Assembly (NCBI RefSeq): GCF_003932715.1
Contig: NZ_CP020700.1
Span: 558,001-622,000, forward strand
DNA length: 64,000 nt
Direction: 5' to 3'
Origin: Streptomyces tsukubensis
GTDB lineage: Bacteria > Actinomycetota > Actinomycetes > Streptomycetales > Streptomycetaceae
This document shows, one piece after another, positions 56,627 through 64,000 of the stretch (position 1 is the first letter of the stretch; every line of letters begins with the position of its first letter). Made by a program: the position numbers and the translations under genes. The notes under the pieces were generated by a model that did no database searches, was not told the DNA's origin, and was given only the letters and a program-made list of their open reading frames with translations.

Positions 56627-57856
56627 GTGGACCGAGAACCCGTTTTCGTCCTCGACCCGCGCGGCGGCGATCGCCATGGCGAGGACGCCGCCCTCCGCGC
56701 CCGCGGCCCCCTGACCCGAGTCGACGCCCTCGGCGTGGAGGCGTGGTCGGTCACCGACCCGGTGCTGCTCCGTCGGCTGCTGCTGGACTCGCGGGTCTCC
56801 AAAAACGCCCGGCAACACTGGCCCGCCTTCCCGGAGGAGATCGTCGGAGTCTGGCCGCTCGCCCTCTGGGTCGCCGTGGAGAACATGTTCACCGCCTATG
56901 GCGAGGAGCACCGACGGCTGCGGCGGACCATCGGGCCGGCCTTCGCCGCCCGCAGGATCAACGCGCTGGCGCCGGTCATCGAGCAGCTCGTGGGGGAGCT
57001 GCTGGACGAGCTCGCCGCCACCCCGCCCGGAGAGCCGGTCGACCTGCGGGAGCACTTCGCCTATCCGCTGCCCATCGGGGTCGTCGGCCAGCTCGCCGGC
57101 CTCCCCGAATCCGTCCGGCCCCGGTTCCGCCGTACCGTCGACGTGATCTTCTCCACCAGCCACAGCCCCGAGGAGACGACCGCCGCGGTCCAGGATCTGT
57201 ACGCGCTCCTCGCCGACCTCGTGGCCGCCAAGCGCGCCGAGCCGGGAGACGACCTCACGTCGGCGCTCATCGCCGCCAGGGATACGGAAGGCGACGGAGA
57301 GCCCCTGACGGAGGCCGAACTCGTCGACACCCTGCTGCTGGTGGTCAACGCCGGTTTCGAAACCACCGTCAACCTCCTGGACCAGGCGATCACCGCACTC
57401 CTCACCGACCCCGGGCAACTCGCCCATGTCCGCGCCGGACGCGCGGGCTGGAAGGACGTGGTCGAGGAATCACTCCGCCACGAGGCCCCGCTCGCGCATC
57501 TGCCGATGCGCTTCGCCGTGGAGGACATCCCCCTCCCCGAACACGGCGTGACCATCCGGCAGGGCGACGCCGTCCTGCCCGCCTACGCCGCCGCCAACCG
57601 GCATCCGGACCTGCACGGCCTCACCGCCGACGACTTCGACGCCACCCGGAGCGACAAGAGCCATCTCTCCTTCGGACACGGCATGCACCTCTGCCTCGGA
57701 GCCGCCCTCGGTCGCCTCGAAGCCGAAATCGCCCTGCGCGGCCTCTTCGAACGCTTCCCCCGTCTCGCCCTCGCCGTGCCCCTGGACCGACTGCGCCCCA
57801 AGCCGAGCTTCATCTCCAACGGCCACAGCGAACTGCCCGTCATCATCGACCCGTAG
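56627..57856 (+). CDS. allP: AllP: cytochrome P450
   Basis: 409 residues from GTG 56627 with AAGGA upstream. P450 hallmarks are complete: AGFETT in the I-helix, EESLRHEAP (ExxR), and the heme loop [19 protein letters not shown] with its Cys ligand. It is a soluble actinobacterial class I P450 needing ferredoxin partners not encoded nearby. It belongs to the allMNPOS accessory set. Its substrate is not settled, and it is distinct from the P450 FkbD, which acts on the macrocycle and lies outside the window. Confidence 0.9.
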   Translation: MDREPVFVLDPRGGDRHGEDAALRARGPLTRVDALGVEAWSVTDPVLLRRLLLDSRVSKNARQHWPAFPEEIVGVWPLALWVAVENMFTAYGEEHRRLRRTIGPAFAARRINALAPVIEQLVGELLDELAATPPGEPVDLREHFAYPLPIGVVGQLAGLPESVRPRFRRTVDVIFSTSHSPEETTAAVQDLYALLADLVAAKRAEPGDDLTSALIAARDTEGDGEPLTEAELVDTLLLVVNAGFETTVNLLDQAITALLTDPGQLAHVRAGRAGWKDVVEESLRHEAPLAHLPMRFAVEDIPLPEHGVTIRQGDAVLPAYAAANRHPDLHGLTADDFDATRSDKSHLSFGHGMHLCLGAALGRLEAEIALRGLFERFPRLALAVPLDRLRPKPSFISNGHSELPVIIDP

Positions 57857-58040
57857 CCCCCGGCCGACGGCAGGGATGTCCGCTCTCAACAGCACGGGGA
57901 TACTCTGATGAACCGCTTCGCCTCGGACGAGGGGCTGGACGACAGAGTCGCCTACTGACTGCGAAGGACTTGGAAGCACACCGAGCCGCCGCCCCCTCCG
58001 CCCCGTACCGGGGCGGCACGACGAAAGGGCAGGGACGACT

Positions 58041-59228
58041 GTGGGCACTCCTCAACCCGATGTCGCCGAGGGCCTCACGCCGGTCGAGGCGGCGCGCTCA
58101 CTGGTCCCGCTGCTCGCTGCCGAAGCGGCCCGCACCGAGGAGCGGCGCGCCCTCACCGGCGCCACTGTGACCGGCCTGCGCCGGGCCGGTCTGCTCCGCC
58201 TCGGGACCCCGACCGAGTGCGGCGGCCGGGGTGCGGGTGCCCGTACCGCGGTGGATGTGTGCGAGGAGCTGGCCAAGGGCTGTGCGTCCGCCTCCTGGAT
58301 CGTGGGCATCGCCTACGGCGGCGCCCTCTTCGCCTCCCAGCTTCCCCACTCCGAGCGTGCGGCCCTGTGGCGGGACGACCCGGACGCTGTCGTCTGCGGC
58401 AGCGCCAACCCGTCCGGAACGGCGCGGCGTACGGACGGCGGCTGGACCCTGAGCGGCCGTTGGCCCTGGATCTCCGGCATCCACCATGCGCCCTGGACCC
58501 TGCTCGGCTTCGTCCGGCCCGGCGCAGGGGGCGAACCGGAGCGCGGCATGGCCGTGGTCCCCACCGCCGGCCTGACCGTCGAGGACGTCTGGCATATGGC
58601 GGGCATGCGCGGCACCGGCAGCGACACGGCCGTCGCGGACGGCGTGTACGTGCCGGACTCCCGCACGATCTCCCTGACCGCCATGGCGGACGGCGCCTAC
58701 CGGCGACGCCATCCCGGCGAACCCCGGGTCACCTTCCATCTCTCCATCAACCTGCCGTTGGTGGCGACGGCCGTCGGGATCGCCACAGCGTCCCTGGAGA
58801 AGGTGCTGGATGCCGCGGCCCGGGGCAAACAGACGGTCTCCCCGCTGCACCGGCTGGTCGCCGAGGACTCCGCCCATCAGCTCAATGTGGCGGACGCCGC
58901 GACGCTCATCGACACGGCCCGGCTGCATCTGCGCCGCGCCGCCGACGAGGTGGACTCCCACGCCCGCGCGGGGCGCCGTCCCGCGCTCGCCGAGCGGGCC
59001 CGACTGCGGATGGACGCCGCCCACGCCATGCGCTGCGCCCGCGACGCCGTGAGCCTGCTGCTGGACACCGCGGGCGCGGGCAGCTTCGCGGACGGCTCGG
59101 TCCTGCAACGGGCCTGGCGCGATATCGAGACGGCGTCCCGGCACGCCGCGCTCAGCGTCCAGACCAGCAAGGAGATATACGGCCGCGCTCTGCTCGGCGC
59201 CCCGCTGCCGCCCGGCCCGGTCGTCTGA
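58041..59228 (+). CDS. allO: AllO: acyl-CoA-dehydrogenase-fold flavin oxygenase/dehydrogenase
   Basis: 395 residues from GTG 58041. The fold resembles the HpaB/DszC group of acyl-CoA-dehydrogenase-like enzymes rather than true dehydrogenases: CEELAKGCASASWIVGIA near 70, RWPWISGIHHAPWTLLG in the middle, and a late helix SKEIYGRALLG. The usual catalytic Glu context of acyl-CoA dehydrogenases is not apparent. Such proteins use reduced flavin to hydroxylate small substrates. It is the fourth gene of allMNPOS; role in FK506 unknown. Confidence 0.85.
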   Translation: MGTPQPDVAEGLTPVEAARSLVPLLAAEAARTEERRALTGATVTGLRRAGLLRLGTPTECGGRGAGARTAVDVCEELAKGCASASWIVGIAYGGALFASQLPHSERAALWRDDPDAVVCGSANPSGTARRTDGGWTLSGRWPWISGIHHAPWTLLGFVRPGAGGEPERGMAVVPTAGLTVEDVWHMAGMRGTGSDTAVADGVYVPDSRTISLTAMADGAYRRRHPGEPRVTFHLSINLPLVATAVGIATASLEKVLDAAARGKQTVSPLHRLVAEDSAHQLNVADAATLIDTARLHLRRAADEVDSHARAGRRPALAERARLRMDAAHAMRCARDAVSLLLDTAGAGSFADGSVLQRAWRDIETASRHAALSVQTSKEIYGRALLGAPLPPGPVV

Positions 59229-59240
59229 GGGGGGCCGACG

Positions 59241-59993
59241 ATGACGACGGCAGGCCTCCGGGTGGCGCTGGTCACCGGCGCGGGACGCGGTATCGGGGCC
59301 GCGATCGCCGAACGGCTGCACGGGTCCGGCCACCGGGTGGCCCTGCTGGACCGCGACGGCGACGCCGTGACCGGGCTGTCCGCCGCCCTCGACCCCGCCG
59401 GCGCGGGCACCGCGCTGCCGCTGCGTGCGGACGTCGACGACACGGACGCCGTCCACGCCGCGCTGCGCGAGACCGCCGCCGCCTGGCACGCGCCCGACAT
59501 CCTGATCAACAATGCCGCCCGGACCGCCCCCGGCTCGGTATGGGACATCGAACCGGACGAATGGGACGCCGTACTGACGACCAATCTGCGCAGCGTCCTG
59601 ACCCTGACCCGGCTGTGCGCGCCCGCGATGCGCGACCGCGGCTGGGGCCGGGTGGTCAACCTCTCCTCGCTGGCCGGTCAGCAGGGCGGCACCCTCGCCG
59701 GCGCCCACTACTCCGCCGCCAAGGCGGGCGTTCTCGTGCTGACCAAGGTGTTCGCCCGTGAACTGGCGGCGCACGGCGTGACCGTCAACGCGGTAGCCCC
59801 GGCCGCCGTCGACACCCCGGCGGTCGCCGGGCTCGGCCCGTCGGCGGTGGCCGAGGCGGCCCGGCAGATCCCGGTGGGCCGGATGGGGAGGCCTTCGGAG
59901 GTCGCCGGCCTCGTGGCCTATCTGGTGGGCGAAGAGGGCGGATACGTCACCGGCGCCACCTTCGACATCAACGGCGGCACCCATATGCGCTGA
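59241..59993 (+). CDS. allS: AllS: short-chain dehydrogenase/reductase
   Basis: 250 residues, classical SDR. TGAGRGIG binds the cofactor, NNAA is present, VNLSSLAG holds the catalytic Ser, and YSAAKAGV holds Tyr and Lys of the triad. The C-terminal GGYVTGATFDINGGTHMR matches FabG-like enzymes. It lies 12 bp after allO and is the end of the accessory operon. It could reduce a 3-oxo intermediate of the allyl extender unit. Confidence 0.9.
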   Translation: MTTAGLRVALVTGAGRGIGAAIAERLHGSGHRVALLDRDGDAVTGLSAALDPAGAGTALPLRADVDDTDAVHAALRETAAAWHAPDILINNAARTAPGSVWDIEPDEWDAVLTTNLRSVLTLTRLCAPAMRDRGWGRVVNLSSLAGQQGGTLAGAHYSAAKAGVLVLTKVFARELAAHGVTVNAVAPAAVDTPAVAGLGPSAVAEAARQIPVGRMGRPSEVAGLVAYLVGEEGGYVTGATFDINGGTHMR

Positions 59994-60080
59994 CGCGGCC
60001 CCGCGCCCTGCGATCGCGATGCCGCCCCCGAGGCGCCGCTGGACCGTGTGGTCCCGGGTGGGTCCCGGCGCCGCACCGCT

Positions 60081-60157
60081 ACCCCCCTCCCCACCCCCCT
60101 GGACCCCCCTGACCCGGGGGTCCGGGCCGGGAGGGGGACGGGACGCCCGCCTAGCAT
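60081..60157 (+). promoter_or_regulatory. fkbG promoter with ACCCCCCT repeats; leaderless start
   Basis: Three direct copies of ACCCCCCT (60081-60088, 60093-60100, 60103-60110) are followed by ACCCGGGGGT (60112-60121). TAGCAT (60152-60157) fits a -10 box and ends seven bases before the fkbG ATG, so the transcript would begin at or next to the start codon. No ribosome-binding site is present. The boxes match those before allA. Confidence 0.5.
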
Positions 60158-60164
60158 TCCGGGC

Positions 60165-60833
60165 ATGGCGAATCAGGTGACCATGTCCGACGCGCTGCTC
60201 GCTTACGTCCGGAAGGTGTCACTGCGGGACGACAGGGTGCTGGGCGGTCTGCGGGCGGAGTCGGCAGGGCTGCCGGGGGGCAACGCTCTGCCGGTATCCG
60301 CCGAAGAGGGCCAGTTCCTGGAATTCCTGGTGCGGTTGACCGGCGCCCGTCAGGTGCTGGAGATCGGGACGTACACCGGCTACAGCACCCTCTGTCTGGC
60401 CCGCGGGCTGCCGCCCGGGGCCCGGGTGGTGACGTGCGACAACACGGCGAAGTGGCCGGAGGTGGGCAGGCCGTACTGGGAGCGGGCCGGGGTGGCCGAA
60501 CGGATCGACGTACGGATCGGCGACGCCCTGGACGTGCTGGCCGGACTCCGCGACGAGCCGGGCGCGGGACCGGGGTCGTTCGATGTCGTGTTCATCGACG
60601 CCGACAAGGAACGCTATCCGGCCTACTACGAGGCGGCTCTGCCGCTGGTGCGCGGCGGTGGCCTGATCGTCGTCGACAACACGCTGTTCTTCGGACGGGT
60701 GGCCGACGACGCGGTGACGGACCCGGAGACGACAGCGATCCGCGCACTCAATGCGGGGCTGCGCGACGACGATCGGGTGGACCTGGCCATGCTGGCGTCG
60801 GCCGACGGCATCACCTTGTTGCGGAAGCGGTGA
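60165..60833 (+). CDS. fkbG: FkbG: O-methyltransferase for methoxymalonyl-ACP
   Basis: 222 residues of the caffeoyl-CoA-type class I methyltransferases. The SAM-binding [16 protein letters not shown] is near 66-81, then [18 protein letters not shown] (metal-binding Asp) and [11 protein letters not shown]. FkbG methylates the 2-hydroxyl of hydroxymalonyl-ACP to give the methoxymalonyl extender. It is the only methoxymalonyl gene here on the plus strand; its 3' end overlaps the convergent fkbH by 23 bases. Confidence 0.9.
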   Translation: MANQVTMSDALLAYVRKVSLRDDRVLGGLRAESAGLPGGNALPVSAEEGQFLEFLVRLTGARQVLEIGTYTGYSTLCLARGLPPGARVVTCDNTAKWPEVGRPYWERAGVAERIDVRIGDALDVLAGLRDEPGAGPGSFDVVFIDADKERYPAYYEAALPLVRGGGLIVVDNTLFFGRVADDAVTDPETTAIRALNAGLRDDDRVDLAMLASADGITLLRKR

Positions 60834-61899
60834 ACGGGATACTGCCCGCGGCGGTCAGTGTCAGGGTCCTCGGCCCGGGTCGCGGCGAGGGCTCCAGATG
60901 CAGCCGTTCCACACCACCGGCCGGCTCCCCCAGCGGCGACGCGCAGGCGCAGCCGCTCTCCATGAACCCGGCGAACCGGTAGGCGACCTCCATCAGACGG
61001 TTGCGTTCCGTGCGCCGGAAGTCGGCCATCAGATGGACGCCGGCCCGGGCGGCCCGGTCCGTGAGCCAGTCGAGGATCACCGCACCGGCACCGAACGACA
61101 CCACCCGGCAGGACGTCGCGAGCAGCTTCAGGTGCCACACCTGCGGTTGCGTCGCGAGCAGGACGATGCCGACGGCGCCGTGCGGGCCGAAGCGGTCGCC
61201 CATGGTGACGACGAGGACCTCGTGGCCGGGGTCTGCGAGCAGCGCCCGCAGTGCCGCGTCGGAGTAGTGCACGCCGGTCGCGTTCATCTGACTGGTCCGC
61301 AGCGTCAGCTCCTCGACGCGGGTGATCTCCTCGGGGCCCGCGGGCGCGATCGTCATTCTCAGGTCCAGGGAGCGCAGGAAGTCGTCGTCGGGGCCGGACC
61401 AGGCCTCTCGTGCGTGGTCACGCGCGAATCCGGCCTGGTACATGAGGCGTCGGCGGCGTGAGTCGACCGTGGATTCCGGGGGGCTGAACTCGGGCAGGGT
61501 GGGGAGCGCGGTCACCTGCTCGGCTGCGTAGCAGCGCACTTCGGGGAGATGGAACGCGACCTCGGCGCGCTCGGCGGGCTGGTCGTCGACGAAGGCGAGC
61601 GTCGACGGGGCGAAGTTCAGCCTTTCGGCGATGGCCCGGACGGATTGCGATTTCGGCCCCCATCCGATGTGCGGCAGAACGAAGTACTCGGCCATGCCGA
61701 GCCGTTCGAGGTGCTTCCAGGCGAGGTCGTGGTCGTTCTTGCTGGCGACCGCCTGGAGAATGCCGCGGCCGTCGAGTGCGCGGACGACGTCGCGGACCGC
61801 GTCGGTGAGTACCACGTCGGCGTCTTCCAGCACGGTGCCGCGCCACAAGGTGTTGTCCAGATCCCAGACCAGGCATTTGACGATGGTCGTGGTGGTCAT
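60811..61899 (-). CDS. fkbH: FkbH: HAD-type glyceryl transferase/phosphatase
   Basis: 362 residues. The HAD motif DLDNTLW opens the protein, with [12 protein letters not shown] as the later acidic motif. A C-terminal acyltransferase-like (GNAT) half follows ([24 protein letters not shown]). FkbH-type enzymes take 1,3-bisphosphoglycerate, dephosphorylate it and load the glyceryl unit onto ACP FkbJ, the first step to methoxymalonyl-ACP. It follows fkbI with a 10-bp gap and is the end of the leftward operon. Confidence 0.95.
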   Translation of the reverse strand: MTTTTIVKCLVWDLDNTLWRGTVLEDADVVLTDAVRDVVRALDGRGILQAVASKNDHDLAWKHLERLGMAEYFVLPHIGWGPKSQSVRAIAERLNFAPSTLAFVDDQPAERAEVAFHLPEVRCYAAEQVTALPTLPEFSPPESTVDSRRRRLMYQAGFARDHAREAWSGPDDDFLRSLDLRMTIAPAGPEEITRVEELTLRTSQMNATGVHYSDAALRALLADPGHEVLVVTMGDRFGPHGAVGIVLLATQPQVWHLKLLATSCRVVSFGAGAVILDWLTDRAARAGVHLMADFRRTERNRLMEVAYRFAGFMESGCACASPLGEPAGGVERLHLEPSPRPGPRTLTLTAAGSIPFTASATR

Positions 61900-61909
61900 G
61901 GCCGTCCTC

Positions 61910-63010
61910 TCAGGCCGGGAGGGCCAGCGCGTGCCGCGCGAGCATCATCCGGCTCATCTCGCTGCTGCCTTCGATGATCTCCATGAGCTTGGCGTCGCGG
62001 TACGCCCGCTCGACGACGTGTCCTTCGATCGCTCCGGCCGACGCGAGTATCTGTGCGGCGAGCGCGGCGCCCGCGGCGGCCCGCTCGGCGGCGACGTGCT
62101 TCGCCAGGACCGTCGCGGTCACCGCCTCGGGTGAGCCCTCGTCCCAGAGGTCGCTCGCGTGCTCGCACACGCGCGCCGCGATCTGCTCCGCGGTCCACAG
62201 GTCGGCGAGATGCCCGGCGACGAGCTGATGTCCGGCGAGCGGTTGCCCGAACTGTTCCCGGCTCTTCGCGTGGGCTGTCGCGGCGGCGGTGCAGGCGCGC
62301 AGGATCCCGAGGCAGCCCCAGGCGACCGAGGTGCGGCCGTACGCGAGTGACACCGCGACGAGCATCGGGAGCGACGCCCCGGAGCCGGCGAGGACCGCGT
62401 CCGCCGGTACCCGTACTCCGTCGAAGTACAGGTGGGCGTGGCCCGCGGCGCGGCATCCCGACGGGTTCGGGACCCGTTCGACCCGTAGGCCCGCAGTGTC
62501 CGACGGCACGACGACGACCGCGCCGGAGCCGTCCTCCTGCAGGCCGAAGACGACCAGGTGGTCCGCGTACGCGGCCGCGGTCGTCCAGACCTTGTGGCCG
62601 TCGACGACGGCGGTGTCTCCTTCGATCCGCACCCGGGTCCGGATCGCCGACAGATCGCTGCCGGCCTGCCGTTCGCTGAAGCCGACGGCCGCGAGTTTCC
62701 CGCTGGTCAGCTCCTTCAGATAGGTCTCGCGCTGGGCGGTGCCGCCGATCCTCAGCACGGTCCAGGCGGCCATTCCCTGCGATGTCATGACGCTCCGGAG
62801 TGAGCTGCAGAGACTGCCGACGTGCGCGGTGAGCTCGCCGTTGCCGCGGCTGCCGAGGCCGAGGCCGCCGTACCCGGCCTCGACCTCCGCGCAGAGCAGG
62901 CCTTCGGCGCCGAGCCGGACGAGGAGGTCGCGCGGCAGTTCGCCGGAGACGTCCCAGCCGGCAGCCCGGTCGCCCACGAGCCCGGTCAGCAGCGCCTGGT
63001 GATCAGGCAT
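61910..63010 (-). CDS. fkbI: FkbI: acyl-CoA dehydrogenase-type enzyme
   Basis: 366 residues. GFSERQAGSDLSAI is in the flavin domain, SLAYGRTSVAWGCLGI in the helical bundle, and AYRDAKLMEIIEGSSEM near the C-terminus holds the catalytic Glu region. FkbI oxidises the glyceryl-derived ACP thioester between FkbK and FkbG action. Its start overlaps the fkbJ stop by eight bases. Confidence 0.93.
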   Translation of the reverse strand: MPDHQALLTGLVGDRAAGWDVSGELPRDLLVRLGAEGLLCAEVEAGYGGLGLGSRGNGELTAHVGSLCSSLRSVMTSQGMAAWTVLRIGGTAQRETYLKELTSGKLAAVGFSERQAGSDLSAIRTRVRIEGDTAVVDGHKVWTTAAAYADHLVVFGLQEDGSGAVVVVPSDTAGLRVERVPNPSGCRAAGHAHLYFDGVRVPADAVLAGSGASLPMLVAVSLAYGRTSVAWGCLGILRACTAAATAHAKSREQFGQPLAGHQLVAGHLADLWTAEQIAARVCEHASDLWDEGSPEAVTATVLAKHVAAERAAAGAALAAQILASAGAIEGHVVERAYRDAKLMEIIEGSSEMSRMMLARHALALPA

Positions 63011-63263
63011 CGCCGGTCCGCAGCCGGTGGACGAGGCCGACCATGGACACGACGCTGCGGTAGTTCACGAGCTGGAGGTCGGGTCCGCTGATGGTGATGC
63101 TGAACGTCTTCTCCAGGAAGACCACCAGCTCCAGGGCGAACAGCGACGAGAGGCCTCCTTCCGCGAACAGGTCGCGCTCCACCGACCAGGGCGATCCGGT
63201 CTTCTTCTCCAGGAATGCGACCAGCTCGTGGGCGACGGGGTCGTCTGTGACGGGAACGGTCAC
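63003..63263 (-). CDS. fkbJ: FkbJ: acyl carrier protein for methoxymalonyl
   Basis: 86 residues from GTG 63263, overlapping the fkbK stop by GTGA. The phosphopantetheine site reads GGLSSLFALEL, with Ser in place of the usual Asp before the modified Ser; this is a mild variation. FkbJ carries the three-carbon unit through FkbH, FkbK, FkbI and FkbG and delivers methoxymalonate to the PKS. Confidence 0.92.
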   Translation of the reverse strand: MTVPVTDDPVAHELVAFLEKKTGSPWSVERDLFAEGGLSSLFALELVVFLEKTFSITISGPDLQLVNYRSVVSMVGLVHRLRTGDA

Positions 63264-64000
63264 CGGAACACCTCTTCGTAGGGGTAGAAGCCACGCCCGG
63301 TCTTCCGGCCGTGGTGCCCGTCCCGGACCTTGGTGAGGAGCAGGTCGCAGGGACGGCTGCGGTCGTCGCCGGTGCGCTTGTGCAGCACCCACAGCGCGTC
63401 GACGAGGTTGTCGATGCCGATGAGGTCCGCGGTGCGCAGCGGGCCGGTCGGGTGGCCGAGGCAGCCCGTCATCAGCGCGTCGACGTCCTCGACGGACGCG
63501 GTGCCCTCCTGGACGACCCGCGCCGCGTCGTTGATCATCGGGTGGAGCAGCCGGCTCGTGACGAAACCGGGCGCGTCGCGGACGACGATCGCCTTGCGGC
63601 CGAGGACCGCGAGCAGATCCGCGGCGGCGGCCATGGCCGCCTCCCCGCTGCGGGGCCCGCGGACCACCTCGACCATCGGGATCGCATACGACGGGTTCAT
63701 GAAGTGCGTGCCGAGGAGGTCCTGCGGCCGGGCCACGGCGTCGGCCAGCTCGTCGACGGGGATCGACGACGTGTTCGTGATGATCGGGGTGCCGGGCGGC
63801 ACCGCCGCCGAGACGGCGGCGAGGACCTGTGCCTTGACCGTCGCGTCCTCGACGACGGCTTCGATCACCGCGGTGGCAGTGCCGGGCTCGGTCCGCGCCG
63901 ATGTCACCGTTGTCAGCTCGCCGGGGTCCGCCTCGGCGGGACCCGTCAGGAGGTGCGCCATCCGCAGCTCGGCGGCGATCCGTTTCCGCGCCGCCGCCAG
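63260..64000 (-). CDS. fkbK: FkbK: 3-hydroxyacyl-CoA dehydrogenase family, partial
   Basis: Open to the right edge, so the N-terminus with the NAD-binding GxGxxG lies outside. The visible 246 residues include NTSSIPVDELA, GTHFMNPSYAIPMVEVVRGP and DAPGFVTSRLLHPMINDAARVVQEG, which are hallmarks of the family. The Met at 63961 is internal: the frame continues upstream with a plausible helix. FkbK oxidises the 3-hydroxyl of glyceryl-ACP. Confidence 0.93.
   Translation of the reverse strand: MAAARKRIAAELRMAHLLTGPAEADPGELTTVTSARTEPGTATAVIEAVVEDATVKAQVLAAVSAAVPPGTPIITNTSSIPVDELADAVARPQDLLGTHFMNPSYAIPMVEVVRGPRSGEAAMAAAADLLAVLGRKAIVVRDAPGFVTSRLLHPMINDAARVVQEGTASVEDVDALMTGCLGHPTGPLRTADLIGIDNLVDALWVLHKRTGDDRSRPCDLLLTKVRDGHHGRKTGRGFYPYEEVFR

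Noticed and set aside
57908..57958. 16-codon open frame before allO
   Set aside because: It could be a short leader peptide, but no ribosome-binding site or conserved feature can be seen.

Overview
The window is high-GC actinobacterial DNA with strong third-position GC, GTG/TTG starts and many ATGA/GTGA gene overlaps. It is most simply a Streptomyces chromosome. Its right end carries allAKRD, allMNPOS and fkbGHIJK homologues in the order I remember for extended FK506 (tacrolimus) clusters, so the strain is probably an FK506 producer related to S. tsukubaensis. All family assignments are from reading the sequence and from memory; no search was run.

Region 1 (1-23235) is the cargo end of a type VII (ESX-like) secretion locus. 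It holds the C-terminus of EccB, three WXG100-type proteins, a 166-aa unknown, a 989-aa coiled-coil protein, a YbaB-like protein and a 4515-aa giant with a CpnT-like N-terminus. The giant carries two tandemly duplicated domains that look like anthrax-lethal-factor-type zinc metallopeptidases. A membrane-anchored ricin-type lectin protein and a SARP-type regulator follow on the other strand.

Region 2 (23869-45598) is a metal and isonitrile region. It contains an AspH-like hydroxylase and a three-gene copper operon (Met/His-rich membrane protein, CopA ATPase, degenerate PCuAC). Next comes a long rightward operon: MFS exporter, KAS III, ACP, then scoE, scoD, scoC, scoB and scoA homologues for an isonitrile lipopeptide, then a binding-protein-dependent ABC importer. 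A DJ-1/PfpI protein resembling isonitrile hydratase overlaps the importer tail to tail. An ECF sigma factor, a Met/His-rich membrane protein and a copper-dependent AA10 LPMO follow. The simplest reading is a secreted isonitrile copper-binding metabolite (chalkophore) with its own export, re-uptake and possible breakdown, beside copper export and a copper enzyme.

Region 3 (45949-48168) holds two small operons: a sigma-like regulator set and a degenerate PIN-domain pair.

Region 4 (48303-64000) is the left part of the FK506-type cluster. allAKRD makes the allylmalonyl extender unit, allMNPOS is the accessory set, and fkbG plus leftward fkbK-J-I-H makes methoxymalonyl-ACP. The promoters of allA and fkbG share C/G-tract boxes. 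The modular PKS lies beyond the right edge.

TTA codons occur in the SARP gene, the ECF sigma gene, the sigma-like gene at 46160 and allK, which suggests bldA-dependent timing. I saw no tRNA, rRNA, CRISPR array or insertion sequence.
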